Below, piece after piece: positions 30,917 to 39,939 of a DNA stretch of 64,000 bases. This stretch comes from Alphaproteobacteria bacterium. GTDB taxonomy: Bacteria; Pseudomonadota; Alphaproteobacteria; Micropepsales; Micropepsaceae. The stretch lies in NCBI GenBank assembly GCA_947474565.1, contig CANJIS010000003.1, positions 62,001 to 126,000 of the forward strand. Reading direction: 5' to 3'. Both the position numbers and the translations under genes were made by a program. The notes beneath the pieces were generated by a model. That model was not told where the DNA came from, did not search any database, and saw nothing but the letters and a program-made list of their open reading frames with translations. The first letter of the stretch is position 1, and each line of letters opens with the position of its first letter.

Positions 30917-31729
30917 ATGACGGACGCCTCACCTCTACTGTCGATAGTCACGGTCAACCGCAATATGGCTGACGGATTGGCGCGCACGATCGCCAGCGTG
31001 GCGAGCCAGGACTTCGCCTTACATGAATATGTCGTGGTGGACGGCGCTTCGACCGACGCTTCGGTGGATGTCATTGGCCGTCATTCCGGCAGTATTGACC
31101 GCTGGGTGAGCGAGCGTGACGCCGGTATTTACGATGCGATGAACAAGGGCGTGTCGCTGGCGCGCGGAGAATGGGTCCTGTTTCTCAATAGCGGTGACAC
31201 ATTCGCGGGCAACAACGTGCTGAGCGCCGTCATGGCTGCGGTCAAGCCAGGCGATGACATACTGTATGGCAATGCCCTGGTGCGATATCCGGCAGGCGCG
31301 ACCCGCATCGCCACCGCATTCGGACTGGAAAATTTGGCCTATGGCATGATCTGTTCGCATCAAGCGCTGTTCGCCCGGCGCGAACTCCTTGCGGCCGACC
31401 CATTTACCGTCGGAAAAATTCGCAGCGATTACGAGTTTCTGGTGCGGTGCCGAGCCAAAAATCGAACATTTCACCGCGTACCAATCCTCATCGCTGAGGT
31501 CGAGGCGGGCGGGTTGAGCGACCGGAGACGAATGGTGGCGTTGCGTGAAACGGCGGCGCTGCTGTATCGCGGCGGCCTATTTGGCCCCCGGGCGATGCTG
31601 CGCCTTGGCTTTCTGTTCGTCTGGACCGCAGTGGGCATGGCGGTGAAGCCGTTGTTGCCCGGCCCTGTCCTGAATGCCGTGCGCCGTTGCAAAGTCGCAA
31701 TCTTTGGCGCGCGAAGCAACCTCAGTTGA
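30917..31729 (+). CDS. Family 2 glycosyltransferase
   Basis: The 270-residue GT-A fold protein starts at LLSIVTVNRN. VVDGASTDAS and YDAMNKGVSLARGEWVLFLNSGDT are the WcaA-type GT2 motifs, with the metal/nucleotide DxD equivalent in NSGD. No transmembrane helix is clear apart from a C-terminal hydrophobic patch (about 220-245). It begins the surface-polysaccharide region. Donor and acceptor cannot be read from sequence. Confidence 0.88.
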   Translation: MTDASPLLSIVTVNRNMADGLARTIASVASQDFALHEYVVVDGASTDASVDVIGRHSGSIDRWVSERDAGIYDAMNKGVSLARGEWVLFLNSGDTFAGNNVLSAVMAAVKPGDDILYGNALVRYPAGATRIATAFGLENLAYGMICSHQALFARRELLAADPFTVGKIRSDYEFLVRCRAKNRTFHRVPILIAEVEAGGLSDRRRMVALRETAALLYRGGLFGPRAMLRLGFLFVWTAVGMAVKPLLPGPVLNAVRRCKVAIFGARSNLS

Positions 31730-31743
31730 ATGGCAGACAGTGG

Positions 31744-32487
31744 CTATACGAGCCGGAACTGGGTGAGCTTGCGGGCCCATTTCAGGAAGAAGGCCATATC
31801 GATCATCGGGGCGCCCATATATCGCTGCCGTGCCCGCAGGCATTCCAAATTCTGGTGAAGGGCGCCGGCCAGGCCATTCGAGCTTGTGCCGCCAAGCTGA
31901 AAGTCGATCAGGATTTCCGGAATATACCGCACCCGATAGGGCTTCAGCATTGCCCGAAGAACGTAATCATAGTCCGACCCGATATCGTAGCTGAGATCGA
32001 ATTCACCGGTGGCTTCGGCGACAGCGCGTCGAATATAGAAAGTGGCATGTGCCGGCATCCAGCCGCGGCGGAAAGAGCGGCTGTGAAAGGCGCCGGATTC
32101 CCATACCCGAACGATCTTTTTTTCAATGTGATCGCGGACCATGTGCAGGTCGCCATAGACGATATCGGCATTCTCGAGCCCGGCACTGAGCAGGCTGATG
32201 GAATCGGGACTGTGAAAGGTGTCGTCGGAGCCAATGAAGCCAACCGCGTCCCCTTGAAAAAGCCGGAGCCCCTTGTTCATGGCGTCGTAAATGCCAAGGT
32301 CCGGTTCTGAAATAATGCGGATTGCATCGCTCTGGAAAGAACGCGCGATTTCAACGGTGCGATCCTTTGAAGCGCCGTCAATGATGAGCAGTTCTTTGTC
32401 GGGATGGTTCTGCGCCAGGAAGGATTCGATGGCGAATCCGATCGTCTTCTCCGAATTGAAGGAAACCATCACAACGGAGATTTTCAT
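31744..32487 (-). CDS. Family 2 glycosyltransferase
   Basis: The 247-residue GT2 starts MKISVVMVSFNSEKT. IIDGASKDRTVEIA and YDAMNKGLRLFQGDAVGFIGSDDTF are the same WcaA-like layout as the preceding convergent gene, with GSDD as the metal site. The two may be paralogues. I use the internal ATG at 32487 because an 18-codon N-terminal extension is basic and unlike the family. The gene faces away from the SDR gene to its right. Confidence 0.87.
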   Translation of the reverse strand: MKISVVMVSFNSEKTIGFAIESFLAQNHPDKELLIIDGASKDRTVEIARSFQSDAIRIISEPDLGIYDAMNKGLRLFQGDAVGFIGSDDTFHSPDSISLLSAGLENADIVYGDLHMVRDHIEKKIVRVWESGAFHSRSFRRGWMPAHATFYIRRAVAEATGEFDLSYDIGSDYDYVLRAMLKPYRVRYIPEILIDFQLGGTSSNGLAGALHQNLECLRARQRYMGAPMIDMAFFLKWARKLTQFRLV

Positions 32488-32560
32488 ACCGGAGCCTCTG
32501 GGAATGCCTGTCCGGATAAAGCGGAACCTATGGTGCGTCAAGGCGCCGGACGTTTCTGTT

Positions 32561-32588
32561 TTGTCCGGGTTGGATAGCCATTTATACT
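32561..32588 (+). promoter_or_regulatory. Possible promoter for the QuiNAc-type initiation operon
   Basis: TTGTCC (32561-32566) and TATACT (32583-32588) are spaced by 16 bases in the divergent gap, about 40 bases before the start of the SDR gene. The -10 match is good and the -35 match partial. Confidence 0.45.
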
Positions 32589-32628
32589 CACGGATGGGCG
32601 GCTTAGCTTCGCCAGCAAGGGGGAGTGG

Positions 32629-33543
32629 TTGGAGACCGGAGACAAGGGGTCGGTGAGCATCGGCAAGGTTGTTGTGGTTGGCGGGCAGAGCCGGGCTGCA
32701 ATCGCATTCCGCCGCCTTGTAGCCAAGGCGCAGCCGTTTCCACTGACAGTTTTGGTGCGGCGGCCAGATCAGGCCTTGCCGGGAGAACAGGTGGTAGTCG
32801 TCAAAGACTATTTCTCACCGCCCGATGACGTGCTTGCCGGCGCAAGCGCCATTGTAAATTTTGCCGGCATTCCCGACGACAGGCCTGAGGCTGAGCTTTT
32901 TGCTGTCAATGTGCGGGGACCGGAACGGCTTGCGCAAAAGGCGCGTGCGTGCGGCATCAAGCATATGGTTCAGATTAGTTCCTTGCATATTTATGGTGCG
33001 CCAACACGCGTTGACCGCTCTACAAAAGAAGCGCCGCTGTCGACCTATGCGCGCTCGAAGCTGGCGGGTGATGTGGCCTTGTCGGCATTGCAGACCGCAG
33101 ATTTCCGCATCACCTTGTTGCGAATGCCGATGCATTACGGCCCTGATGCCGGAAAAAAACTTCGTATGCTCGTGGGCCTTGCGGCCAGGCTCGGATGGTT
33201 TCCGGTACCGAAAACACCGGTGCGCCGGTCTATGGTCCATCTGGACAATCTTGCGACGGCAATTCTCACAGTACTGCGCCGCGGCCTGGACGGGGTTCAG
33301 TTCGTGGCGGATCCGGAACTCTTTGGTTATGAGGTGCTGCGTGACGCGCTGCGGCTTCATACGGGCAGAACCATACGGCTCATCCGATTGCCGGATGTCT
33401 TTTTTCTGTTGATTCGTGTCTTCGCAAACGGCGCCTATCGCCGGCTCTATCAGGACAACGTCATCGCCCCCGAACTTGTACTCCAACCGGAAAGCGGCTA
33501 TCCCGTAACCCTCGTTGCCGGGCTGAAAGACGTAATGCCGTAA
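32629..33543 (+). CDS. NAD-dependent epimerase/dehydratase (SDR), WreQ-like reductase candidate
   Basis: This extended SDR of about 304 residues has a loosened dinucleotide motif (VVGGQSRAAIAF instead of GxxGxxG). NFAGIPDD near 85 and the YxxxK pair YARSK near 141 are present. The start may be TTG 32629 or GTG 32653; both have purine-rich upstream bases. It is followed at once by a 4,6-dehydratase and a phosphoglycosyl transferase. In Rhizobium O-antigen loci the same three activities (4-reductase, dehydratase, QuiNAc-P transferase) make QuiNAc-P-P-undecaprenol. The reductase role is inferred from that context. Confidence 0.75.
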   Translation: METGDKGSVSIGKVVVVGGQSRAAIAFRRLVAKAQPFPLTVLVRRPDQALPGEQVVVVKDYFSPPDDVLAGASAIVNFAGIPDDRPEAELFAVNVRGPERLAQKARACGIKHMVQISSLHIYGAPTRVDRSTKEAPLSTYARSKLAGDVALSALQTADFRITLLRMPMHYGPDAGKKLRMLVGLAARLGWFPVPKTPVRRSMVHLDNLATAILTVLRRGLDGVQFVADPELFGYEVLRDALRLHTGRTIRLIRLPDVFFLLIRVFANGAYRRLYQDNVIAPELVLQPESGYPVTLVAGLKDVMP

Positions 33544-33554
33544 GGGAATTTTCC

Positions 33555-34748
33555 ATGAATATCCAACAGGTTATCGGACGCGACCGAGCCCTGTTTGTAG
33601 ACGATGTTGCCCGCCACGAGCGCGACATTTCCAACGCCATTTCGGGCGCCCGCGTGTTGGTGTTCGGCGGTGCCGGCTCGATCGGCAAAGAAGTTACGGC
33701 CCAGATATTCCGGCGCAATCCTGCCGCGCTCCATGTCGTTGATATCAGCGAGAACAATCTCGTCGAGCTGGTTCGCGATTTGCGTAGCTCTCAGGGTTAT
33801 AGCGCGGGCGAGACGCGCTTTATGCCGATCGACATGGGCGCTGTGGAAACCGAAGCGTTTCTGGCCGCGCAGAAGCCTTACGACTATGTGCTAAATTTGG
33901 CGGCGATGAAGCATGTGCGTTCTGAAAAGGATGCGTTCTCCCTGATGCGCATGATCAAGGTGAACATTCTTGATACGCTTCAGACGCTGGCTTATGCGCA
34001 GCGCACCGGCGCTAGAAAATATTTTGCGGTATCGACCGACAAGGCTAAGAATCCCGCAAATCTCATGGGCGCGACCAAGCGCATTATGGAAGACGTGTTG
34101 TTTCGTGATAGCGACAGCACACCGGTCTCCACAGCGCGGTTCGCCAATGTGGCGTTTTCAGATGGAAGCCTGCTGCACGGCTTTCGCCAGCGCCTGATGC
34201 ATGGCCAACCAATCGCCGCGCCGCGTGACGTGCGCCGCTATTTTGTGACCGGCGTTGAATCCGGTCTGCTTTGCCTGGTGGCTGCGACATTGGGAAAGTC
34301 GCGAGAGATATTTTTTCCCAATCTCGATGCCAATACGCAATTGCGGACGTTTTCCGATATCGCGATCAGTTTTCTGCAGAGTCAGGGCTATGAACCGGTG
34401 GAAATGGGATCCGAAGATGAGGCGCGCAGCCAGGCCGCGGAGCTGATTCAGCAGCGCAAATGGCCGTGCTACTTCTTTAACTCGGACACCAGCGGTGAAA
34501 AGCCCTTTGAAGAATTCTATTCGCAGGATGACGCAGTCGATTGGCAGCGCTTTTCCGATATTGGCGTGATCTCGGCTCCGGTCCCCGACGCTGCCCAGCA
34601 GGCGCGTTTGATGGTTTTTCTGCAGGCTGTGGATGTTCTGCGCAAAAGCGGCCGCTGGTCCAAATCTGACCTTGTCGGACCTATCAAGGATTGCTGTTCC
34701 GACCTTGCACACATCGATGTAGACCGTTTTCTCGACGACAAGATGTGA
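33555..34748 (+). CDS. CapD-like nucleotide-sugar 4,6-dehydratase
   Basis: The 397-residue polysaccharide-biosynthesis SDR has the NAD motif VFGGAGSIGKEV at about 36-47, then DISENNLVELVRDLR, NLAAMKHVRSEKD and VSTDKAKNPANLMGATKR. In that last motif Met replaces the Tyr of YxxxK, as in WbpM-type UDP-GlcNAc 4,6-dehydratases. No membrane helices precede the domain, so it is the short soluble form. Reaction inferred: UDP-GlcNAc to the 4-keto-6-deoxy sugar. ATGA overlap with the next gene. Confidence 0.88.
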   Translation: MNIQQVIGRDRALFVDDVARHERDISNAISGARVLVFGGAGSIGKEVTAQIFRRNPAALHVVDISENNLVELVRDLRSSQGYSAGETRFMPIDMGAVETEAFLAAQKPYDYVLNLAAMKHVRSEKDAFSLMRMIKVNILDTLQTLAYAQRTGARKYFAVSTDKAKNPANLMGATKRIMEDVLFRDSDSTPVSTARFANVAFSDGSLLHGFRQRLMHGQPIAAPRDVRRYFVTGVESGLLCLVAATLGKSREIFFPNLDANTQLRTFSDIAISFLQSQGYEPVEMGSEDEARSQAAELIQQRKWPCYFFNSDTSGEKPFEEFYSQDDAVDWQRFSDIGVISAPVPDAAQQARLMVFLQAVDVLRKSGRWSKSDLVGPIKDCCSDLAHIDVDRFLDDKM

Positions 34749-35431
34749 TGATGGCCAAGCGAGCATTCGATATAATGGCATCACTATTGGCGATCATCGT
34801 GCTATCGCCGCTGCTTCTGCCGGTTATCATCGGTCTTAAGTTGACGGGCGAAGGCCATGTCTTCTACGCACAGGAGCGGGTTGGGCGCGGCGGCCAACGG
34901 TTCAAAATCCTGAAATTCGCCACGATGCTGAAGAATAGCCCCAACATGGCAGGCGGAGATATTACGGTCGGCCGAGATCCTCGCGTGCTGCCCTTCGGTC
35001 ATTTTCTGCGTAAGACGAAAATAAATGAGTTGCCGCAGCTTTTTAACATTTTGGCCGGAGGGATGAGCGTGATCGGTCCGCGCCCGTTAACACCGCGGGT
35101 GGCAGCGTTATTCCCGCCGCAGCACTGGCAGAATATTCAAGACTTGCGCCCCGGACTATCAGGTCTTGGCTCGATTGCGTTTCGCGATGAAGAGAAATTG
35201 CTGAACGCCGCCGATGATCGGGAGCGCGTCTACAAGGAGCTGATCGTCCCCTATAAAATGGCGCTTGAGGATTGGTATGCGCGCAATCGATCGCTGTGGG
35301 TGGATTTGAAGCTGGTTGTGGGAACAATCGTTGCGGTGTTGAAGCCCGAGTTCGACATCGCGCAGTTTTTTTCAGGATTGCCGGAAAGATCACCGGCGTT
35401 GGTTTCGTTTATGGGAGCGGTCAAGCCTTAA
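34748..35431 (+). CDS. Undecaprenyl-phosphate sugar phosphotransferase (PglC/WcaJ C-terminal type)
   Basis: The 227-residue monotopic phosphoglycosyl transferase has an N-terminal hydrophobic re-entrant segment (about 8-30) after KRAFDIMAS. YAQERVGRGGQRFKILKFATM, DPRVLPFGHFLRKTKINELPQL and MSVIGPRPL are the family motifs. It should transfer sugar-1-phosphate to the lipid carrier to start a repeat unit. The preceding SDR pair suggests QuiNAc or a related 6-deoxy-HexNAc as the first sugar. The start overlaps the upstream stop. Confidence 0.93.
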   Translation: MMAKRAFDIMASLLAIIVLSPLLLPVIIGLKLTGEGHVFYAQERVGRGGQRFKILKFATMLKNSPNMAGGDITVGRDPRVLPFGHFLRKTKINELPQLFNILAGGMSVIGPRPLTPRVAALFPPQHWQNIQDLRPGLSGLGSIAFRDEEKLLNAADDRERVYKELIVPYKMALEDWYARNRSLWVDLKLVVGTIVAVLKPEFDIAQFFSGLPERSPALVSFMGAVKP

Positions 35432-35449
35432 CCGGCGCGATAAAAAGAG

Positions 35450-36604
35450 ATGCCAAACGTTTTACATGCACTGGATTTCTATAACCGGTCAAACACCGGC
35501 ATTACGTTCGTGGTCAGAAGTCTGATTGAGCAATGCCAGCGGCTCGACAATCGCAACGCCCAGTATGCATTGGCGAGTGTTGGCGATGTGGACGTGACGG
35601 TGCCGCCAGGAACGGTGACCGAGACAACGGAGGTTACGGCTAACCGCCTGTTGCGGCCTTGGCGTTATTCGCCCCAATACGCGGAGGCTGTTCAAGGGCT
35701 TATTTCGCGCTGTAATATATCTGTCGTTCACGTTCACGGAACGTGGATGTACCCGCAATTCGCGGCGGTTCAGAAAGCAAAAGCGCAGGACATACCTGTA
35801 ATTTTAACCAATCACGGGCATCTCGAGCAGTGGGCACTTCAGTATAAGCCGCCATTCGGCGCGCTAAAAAAACAAGCATATCTGAGTGTCATGGACCGGC
35901 CACTGTTTCGAAAAGTGGATATATTCCATGCAATCTCCATGCTTAACCGCGACATGCTGCACAAATTGTTTCCACGGGCCCGGGTCGAATATATTCCCAA
36001 TTCTATTGATCTTGATGCTCTGGATGCGATATCGGCGGGGCACGTACGCTCGAGTAATATAGATCGCTATATCTTGTTCGTGGGACGCATGGTCCCTCAG
36101 AAGGGTGTCGACCTTCTGATTCAGGCGTTTGGAGTTGCTGATGTGCCCCCGGGAACAAAACTACTTTTGGTGGGTCCGGTCGAGTCGGAAAATTATGCTG
36201 CCTATCTCCAAAGCTTGATTTCGGTATCTCCGAGAAAGCAACAGATTGAATGGCGTGGCCCCGTTTGGGATGAGGCCGAGAAAGTGCGGCTGATTACGGA
36301 TGCGTGGTTCGTAGCTGTTCCTTCACGGTCGGAGGGGTTGGCGCTGGTCAATCTCGAAGCGTCCGCATGTCGTACGCCGACGATCACCACTTTCGATACG
36401 GGCCTTTTCGACTGGTCAGATGGCGGGGGTGTTTTGGTCGAGCCAAATGTCGCCGCGCTAGAGCAGGCGCTCACAGATGCCATGGTCTGGGATGATACGG
36501 AGCGCGCACAGCGTGGGGAGGCCAGCCGCAAGCTCATCGCAGATCGTTATTCGACCTGGATTACGGGCCCAAGGTGGATGGAGCTTTATGCGTCGCTTAG
36601 CTGA
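35450..36604 (+). CDS. Family 4 glycosyltransferase
   Basis: The 384-residue GT-B protein has HVHGTWMYPQFAA near 95 and ILTNHGHLEQWAL near 120. The C-terminal nucleotide-binding half has ILFVGRMVPQKGVDLLI near 207 and SEGLALVNLEASACRTP near 290, with the two Glu of the EX7E motif. It is the last gene of the plus-strand group and converges on the polymerase gene. Confidence 0.92.
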   Translation: MPNVLHALDFYNRSNTGITFVVRSLIEQCQRLDNRNAQYALASVGDVDVTVPPGTVTETTEVTANRLLRPWRYSPQYAEAVQGLISRCNISVVHVHGTWMYPQFAAVQKAKAQDIPVILTNHGHLEQWALQYKPPFGALKKQAYLSVMDRPLFRKVDIFHAISMLNRDMLHKLFPRARVEYIPNSIDLDALDAISAGHVRSSNIDRYILFVGRMVPQKGVDLLIQAFGVADVPPGTKLLLVGPVESENYAAYLQSLISVSPRKQQIEWRGPVWDEAEKVRLITDAWFVAVPSRSEGLALVNLEASACRTPTITTFDTGLFDWSDGGGVLVEPNVAALEQALTDAMVWDDTERAQRGEASRKLIADRYSTWITGPRWMELYASLS

Positions 36605-36632
36605 CGCATGCTACTGACGGCATGCCGCGCGT

Positions 36633-37877
36633 TCAGGCCGCTCGCGCCGGCAAGCGGACCTGGCCCCTGGCCAGAGTGTCCGAGAAAAGTTCGCCAATCA
36701 GCAATCCGAGAAGCGGAAAAGAGAGGGGCACCGGTGTCAGTAGCAACAGATGCACGACGAGAAGAAGGCAAGCCGCGCGAAGGCGGTTTTCTCGCCATTT
36801 CGATTTAACGATCCCGACAGTGACAAGGATCGGAATGGCCAATCCCATCCAGCCCATTTCAAACAAGGCAGTGCCGTAACCGCTCATGATCCGGTCAATT
36901 CTGGAACCGCTGTTGAATACACCCCTATAGATCATGTCCTGCGTGTGGGCATACTCTTTCCAGGCGCCAAAGCCTCTCGGCACAAAAAAGTTTTCGAGAG
37001 TGCCTTTGATAGAATAAAATATGCTTGCCACGCGCTGGCTTACACTTTCATCCATCTGAACTATTCTGAATGGATCATCCTTGAGCATGTTCAGCAAGGC
37101 GCCTATCCTGCTGCCCGACAGCATATCCCCGCCATACATGACCAACGCAAACAAACTTGCGAAAAGGGCCGTAACGGCAATGATGGCCGTGGGTGCGCTG
37201 AGGCGCAGAAGCGCATACAGTCCTAGCATCATGATCACGAAAAGGACGCCCAGCGCGGACTGTGAAAGCAGGATGATTTCGACGATGCAGAAGAAAACGG
37301 GAAGAGATTGCTCTCGTCCCCGCATGAAGTAGAAGATGATGTAGAAAACAAGCGTCGTAGCATACAGTGATGGTTCGTTGGAAAGAGAGCTTACCCCTCG
37401 CGACTCCGGCATGCGGCTTGCGGTGACCAGAAACGTCATAAATGGATGGTACAAAAAGAGCTGAACCGCTCCGACAAATCCCCAGATATAAACCGTGTAA
37501 TCCAATAACTTGTCCGGAAGGCGAATGTTGTTTGCCGCCAGCATAATTGTTGCGGAGGCAACCATGAACACGGTTGCATAACCCATAAGGCTGCGGATGC
37601 CGTCCATCGTGGCGCCGCCCATCAGGAACATCCCAAAAGCGCCCGTTAAAAGGACTATGAGCGTCCACACCAAAAATGGTATCGGCACGCGGCGCCCGAC
37701 AAGAAAGATCAGGACTGCTAGGAGCAAGGCGTTGGGCTGAGTATCGGTCTGAACAGGAAGAGGGATTAGGGAAATGGCCGGAAAGAGCACGAACGTAAAG
37801 AACAGCCACCCAACAAATTTGAGCGCATTGTTCTCGCTTTTCAAATCTGGTTGCTGAATGCCAGCGCCCTCAGGCAC
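36633..37877 (-). CDS. Wzy-like O-antigen/exopolysaccharide polymerase
   Basis: The 414-residue protein has about ten or eleven hydrophobic helices. A large loop (about 255-330) contains SGSRIG and RGFGAWKEY, and SSLSNEPSLYATTLVF near 170 recalls the conserved segment of exopolysaccharide polymerases. It is typed as polymerase rather than ligase because a Wzz-like gene overlaps its start by eight bases. Sequence divergence in this family is high, so a WaaL-type ligase remains possible. Confidence 0.78.
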   Translation of the reverse strand: MPEGAGIQQPDLKSENNALKFVGWLFFTFVLFPAISLIPLPVQTDTQPNALLLAVLIFLVGRRVPIPFLVWTLIVLLTGAFGMFLMGGATMDGIRSLMGYATVFMVASATIMLAANNIRLPDKLLDYTVYIWGFVGAVQLFLYHPFMTFLVTASRMPESRGVSSLSNEPSLYATTLVFYIIFYFMRGREQSLPVFFCIVEIILLSQSALGVLFVIMMLGLYALLRLSAPTAIIAVTALFASLFALVMYGGDMLSGSRIGALLNMLKDDPFRIVQMDESVSQRVASIFYSIKGTLENFFVPRGFGAWKEYAHTQDMIYRGVFNSGSRIDRIMSGYGTALFEMGWMGLAIPILVTVGIVKSKWRENRLRAACLLLVVHLLLLTPVPLSFPLLGLLIGELFSDTLARGQVRLPARAA

Positions 37878-38883
37878 GCCTATAGGCGCTCCGGCCTATA
37901 ATTGCTAACAGGCCGGCCAGCAAACCAGAAAGCAATCCCATGGCGAGCGTCAACGCGGCGCCATTCTGCGGCATGTTCGGCACATGGATGTCATCGGTCA
38001 TTCTCGCGCCGACGGGATCGTTTCCAGTCAGAAGCAACATTTGCGTTTGTTCGCGCCCCCATAAGCCGATGAGCAAATTGCGTTGTTCAAGCGAGGACGT
38101 ATCAGCCAGGCGCTGTCCAAGATACTCAAGCCGCTGGCGGTGCGAGGTCAGCTTTTCCTGCCGCAGCAAATCGTCGGTTTCCTTATACACAAGTGCGAGA
38201 AACGAGCCTGCCTCCGCTGGCGTGGATCCGTAATGGACAAGGAGGGTCTTACCGTCCGTCTCGTCGAAGATTTGGATAGTGCCCCTCAGAAACTCCGCCA
38301 ACGAAACCATGTTGGGTGGCGCCCAGGGTTCAAGCCCGAGGGCCGAGCGAAGAAGTCGGGATAATCGCGGCGCAATCCCTTGCGGCGGGATAAATACTCC
38401 GGCTTTCTTGTCAAAAGGAAAAACTGTTTTCAAAAGATCGTATTTTTCATTCAGGCGCGTGGCGAGACGCACCGAATGGGTCATGTCGATAAACTGCGCA
38501 TACTCATCATACCGACCGGCGCTGGCCTTGCCGAGAAGGTTGAGCACGCTGGTGCTGGCACTGCTTGGCCCGCCGGAATCCGACATGTTGGATTCTGCCG
38601 GTGCGAGGCTAAGCGTGGCCTGGTAGGCGGGCTGTGCGGAGCTGATGAGCAGGATGCCTGCCAGAAGGCCCAAAACCGCCGCGGTCGCAAGAATTCGCCA
38701 ATCGGCCGTAAATTCCCGCAACAGATCATTGAAACTGATGGCTCTATAACCGGTATTCAGGTCCACGCCCGGGATCGGGCGGATACGATAAAAGTGCCGG
38801 ATTGCACGCCAACTGGTGACGATTCTTCCCGGCGCATCGCCGCGGGCTTTTGGCCCCTTTGGCTCTGTCACGACCTCAGACAT
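37870..38883 (-). CDS. Wzz-like polysaccharide co-polymerase
   Basis: Chain-length determinant of 337 residues. Two transmembrane helices (about 64-82 and 312-332) bracket a long periplasmic domain. The second helix is preceded by PNMPQNG, the Pro-rich motif typical of Wzz family proteins. No cytoplasmic tyrosine-kinase domain is fused. It is translationally coupled to the Wzy-like gene. Confidence 0.85.
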   Translation of the reverse strand: MSEVVTEPKGPKARGDAPGRIVTSWRAIRHFYRIRPIPGVDLNTGYRAISFNDLLREFTADWRILATAAVLGLLAGILLISSAQPAYQATLSLAPAESNMSDSGGPSSASTSVLNLLGKASAGRYDEYAQFIDMTHSVRLATRLNEKYDLLKTVFPFDKKAGVFIPPQGIAPRLSRLLRSALGLEPWAPPNMVSLAEFLRGTIQIFDETDGKTLLVHYGSTPAEAGSFLALVYKETDDLLRQEKLTSHRQRLEYLGQRLADTSSLEQRNLLIGLWGREQTQMLLLTGNDPVGARMTDDIHVPNMPQNGAALTLAMGLLSGLLAGLLAIIGRSAYRRA

Positions 38884-38940
38884 TGATCACCGTTTTTTCT
38901 CCTGCGGATTCGTCCTTCAAGATCAATTATGTCCACAGTT

Positions 38941-39918
38941 TCAAGTATTTAGTGCGATATCCCTGTGAGCGATATACCATTCATAGGTGCTTTGCAGCCC
39001 GTCTGCTAGACCTATCCGGGGCGCCCAGCCGAGACTGCGGAGCAAGCCGCTATCCAGCAATTTACGCGGTGTTCCATCCGGATTGGATCCGTCCAGCTCG
39101 ATCCCGCCGGGAAATCCGACGATCGTGCGGATTTGTTCTGCCAGATCACGGATCGTGAGGTCTTCGCCGCATCCCACATTGACGTGGTTTTCGTCGGAGT
39201 AATGCAGCATCAAATGGACAAGCGCATCGGCACAGTCGTCAACGTGCAGGAACTCGCGCCGCGGTTTTCCCGAGCCCCAGACCGTCACATGGCTTGCGCC
39301 CTCACGCTTGGCATCGTCCATCTTTCGGATCAATGCCGGCAAAACATGGGATTTGAGGAGGTCGAAATTGTCCCCTGGGCCATAGAGATTTGTCGGCATC
39401 GCGGAAATGAAATCAGCGCCATGCTGTTTTCGAAAGGCCTGGCAGAGTTTTATGCCGGCGATTTTTGCGATCGCATAAGCATCGTTGGTGGGTTCCAGCG
39501 GGCCCGTCAACAGTGCGTCTTCCGTAATCGGCTGGGGCGCCATCTTGGGATAGATGCATGAGGAGCCCAGAAACAGCAGCTTTTCAACGTCATTGTTTTG
39601 CGCCGCGCTTATGACGTTCGCTTCAATCATCAGATTGTCGTAGAGGAAGTCGGCAGGGTAGGTGTTGTTGGCGTGAATACCGCCAACTTTGGCCGCTGCA
39701 ACGAATACCGCCTGCGGCCTGGTGTCAGCCACCCAACGGCTGACGGCTTCGCCATTGCGCAGATCGAGGCTATCCCGCCCGGCCGTGATGACTTCGCAAT
39801 CTTCCTGAGCCAGCCGCCGTACAATGGCAGAGCCGACCATGCCGCGATGACCTGAGACCCAAACGCGCTTTCCTTTGAGCGCGTAAGGTACTCGTGAGGC
39901 AGCGGCTTGAATGGTCAT
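38941..39918 (-). CDS. fcl: GDP-L-fucose synthase
   Basis: Epimerase/reductase that makes GDP-L-fucose from the Gmd product. The 325-residue SDR has [17 protein letters not shown] at the N-terminus, GSSCIYPK near 105 with the catalytic Ser/Cys, and YAIAK as YxxxK near 135. LYGPGDNFD and the C-terminal half fit Fcl. It lies 21 bases after gmd. Confidence 0.96.
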   Translation of the reverse strand: MTIQAAASRVPYALKGKRVWVSGHRGMVGSAIVRRLAQEDCEVITAGRDSLDLRNGEAVSRWVADTRPQAVFVAAAKVGGIHANNTYPADFLYDNLMIEANVISAAQNNDVEKLLFLGSSCIYPKMAPQPITEDALLTGPLEPTNDAYAIAKIAGIKLCQAFRKQHGADFISAMPTNLYGPGDNFDLLKSHVLPALIRKMDDAKREGASHVTVWGSGKPRREFLHVDDCADALVHLMLHYSDENHVNVGCGEDLTIRDLAEQIRTIVGFPGGIELDGSNPDGTPRKLLDSGLLRSLGWAPRIGLADGLQSTYEWYIAHRDIALNT

Positions 39919-39939
39919 GAAAAGTTTTCTCCAGCGGCC

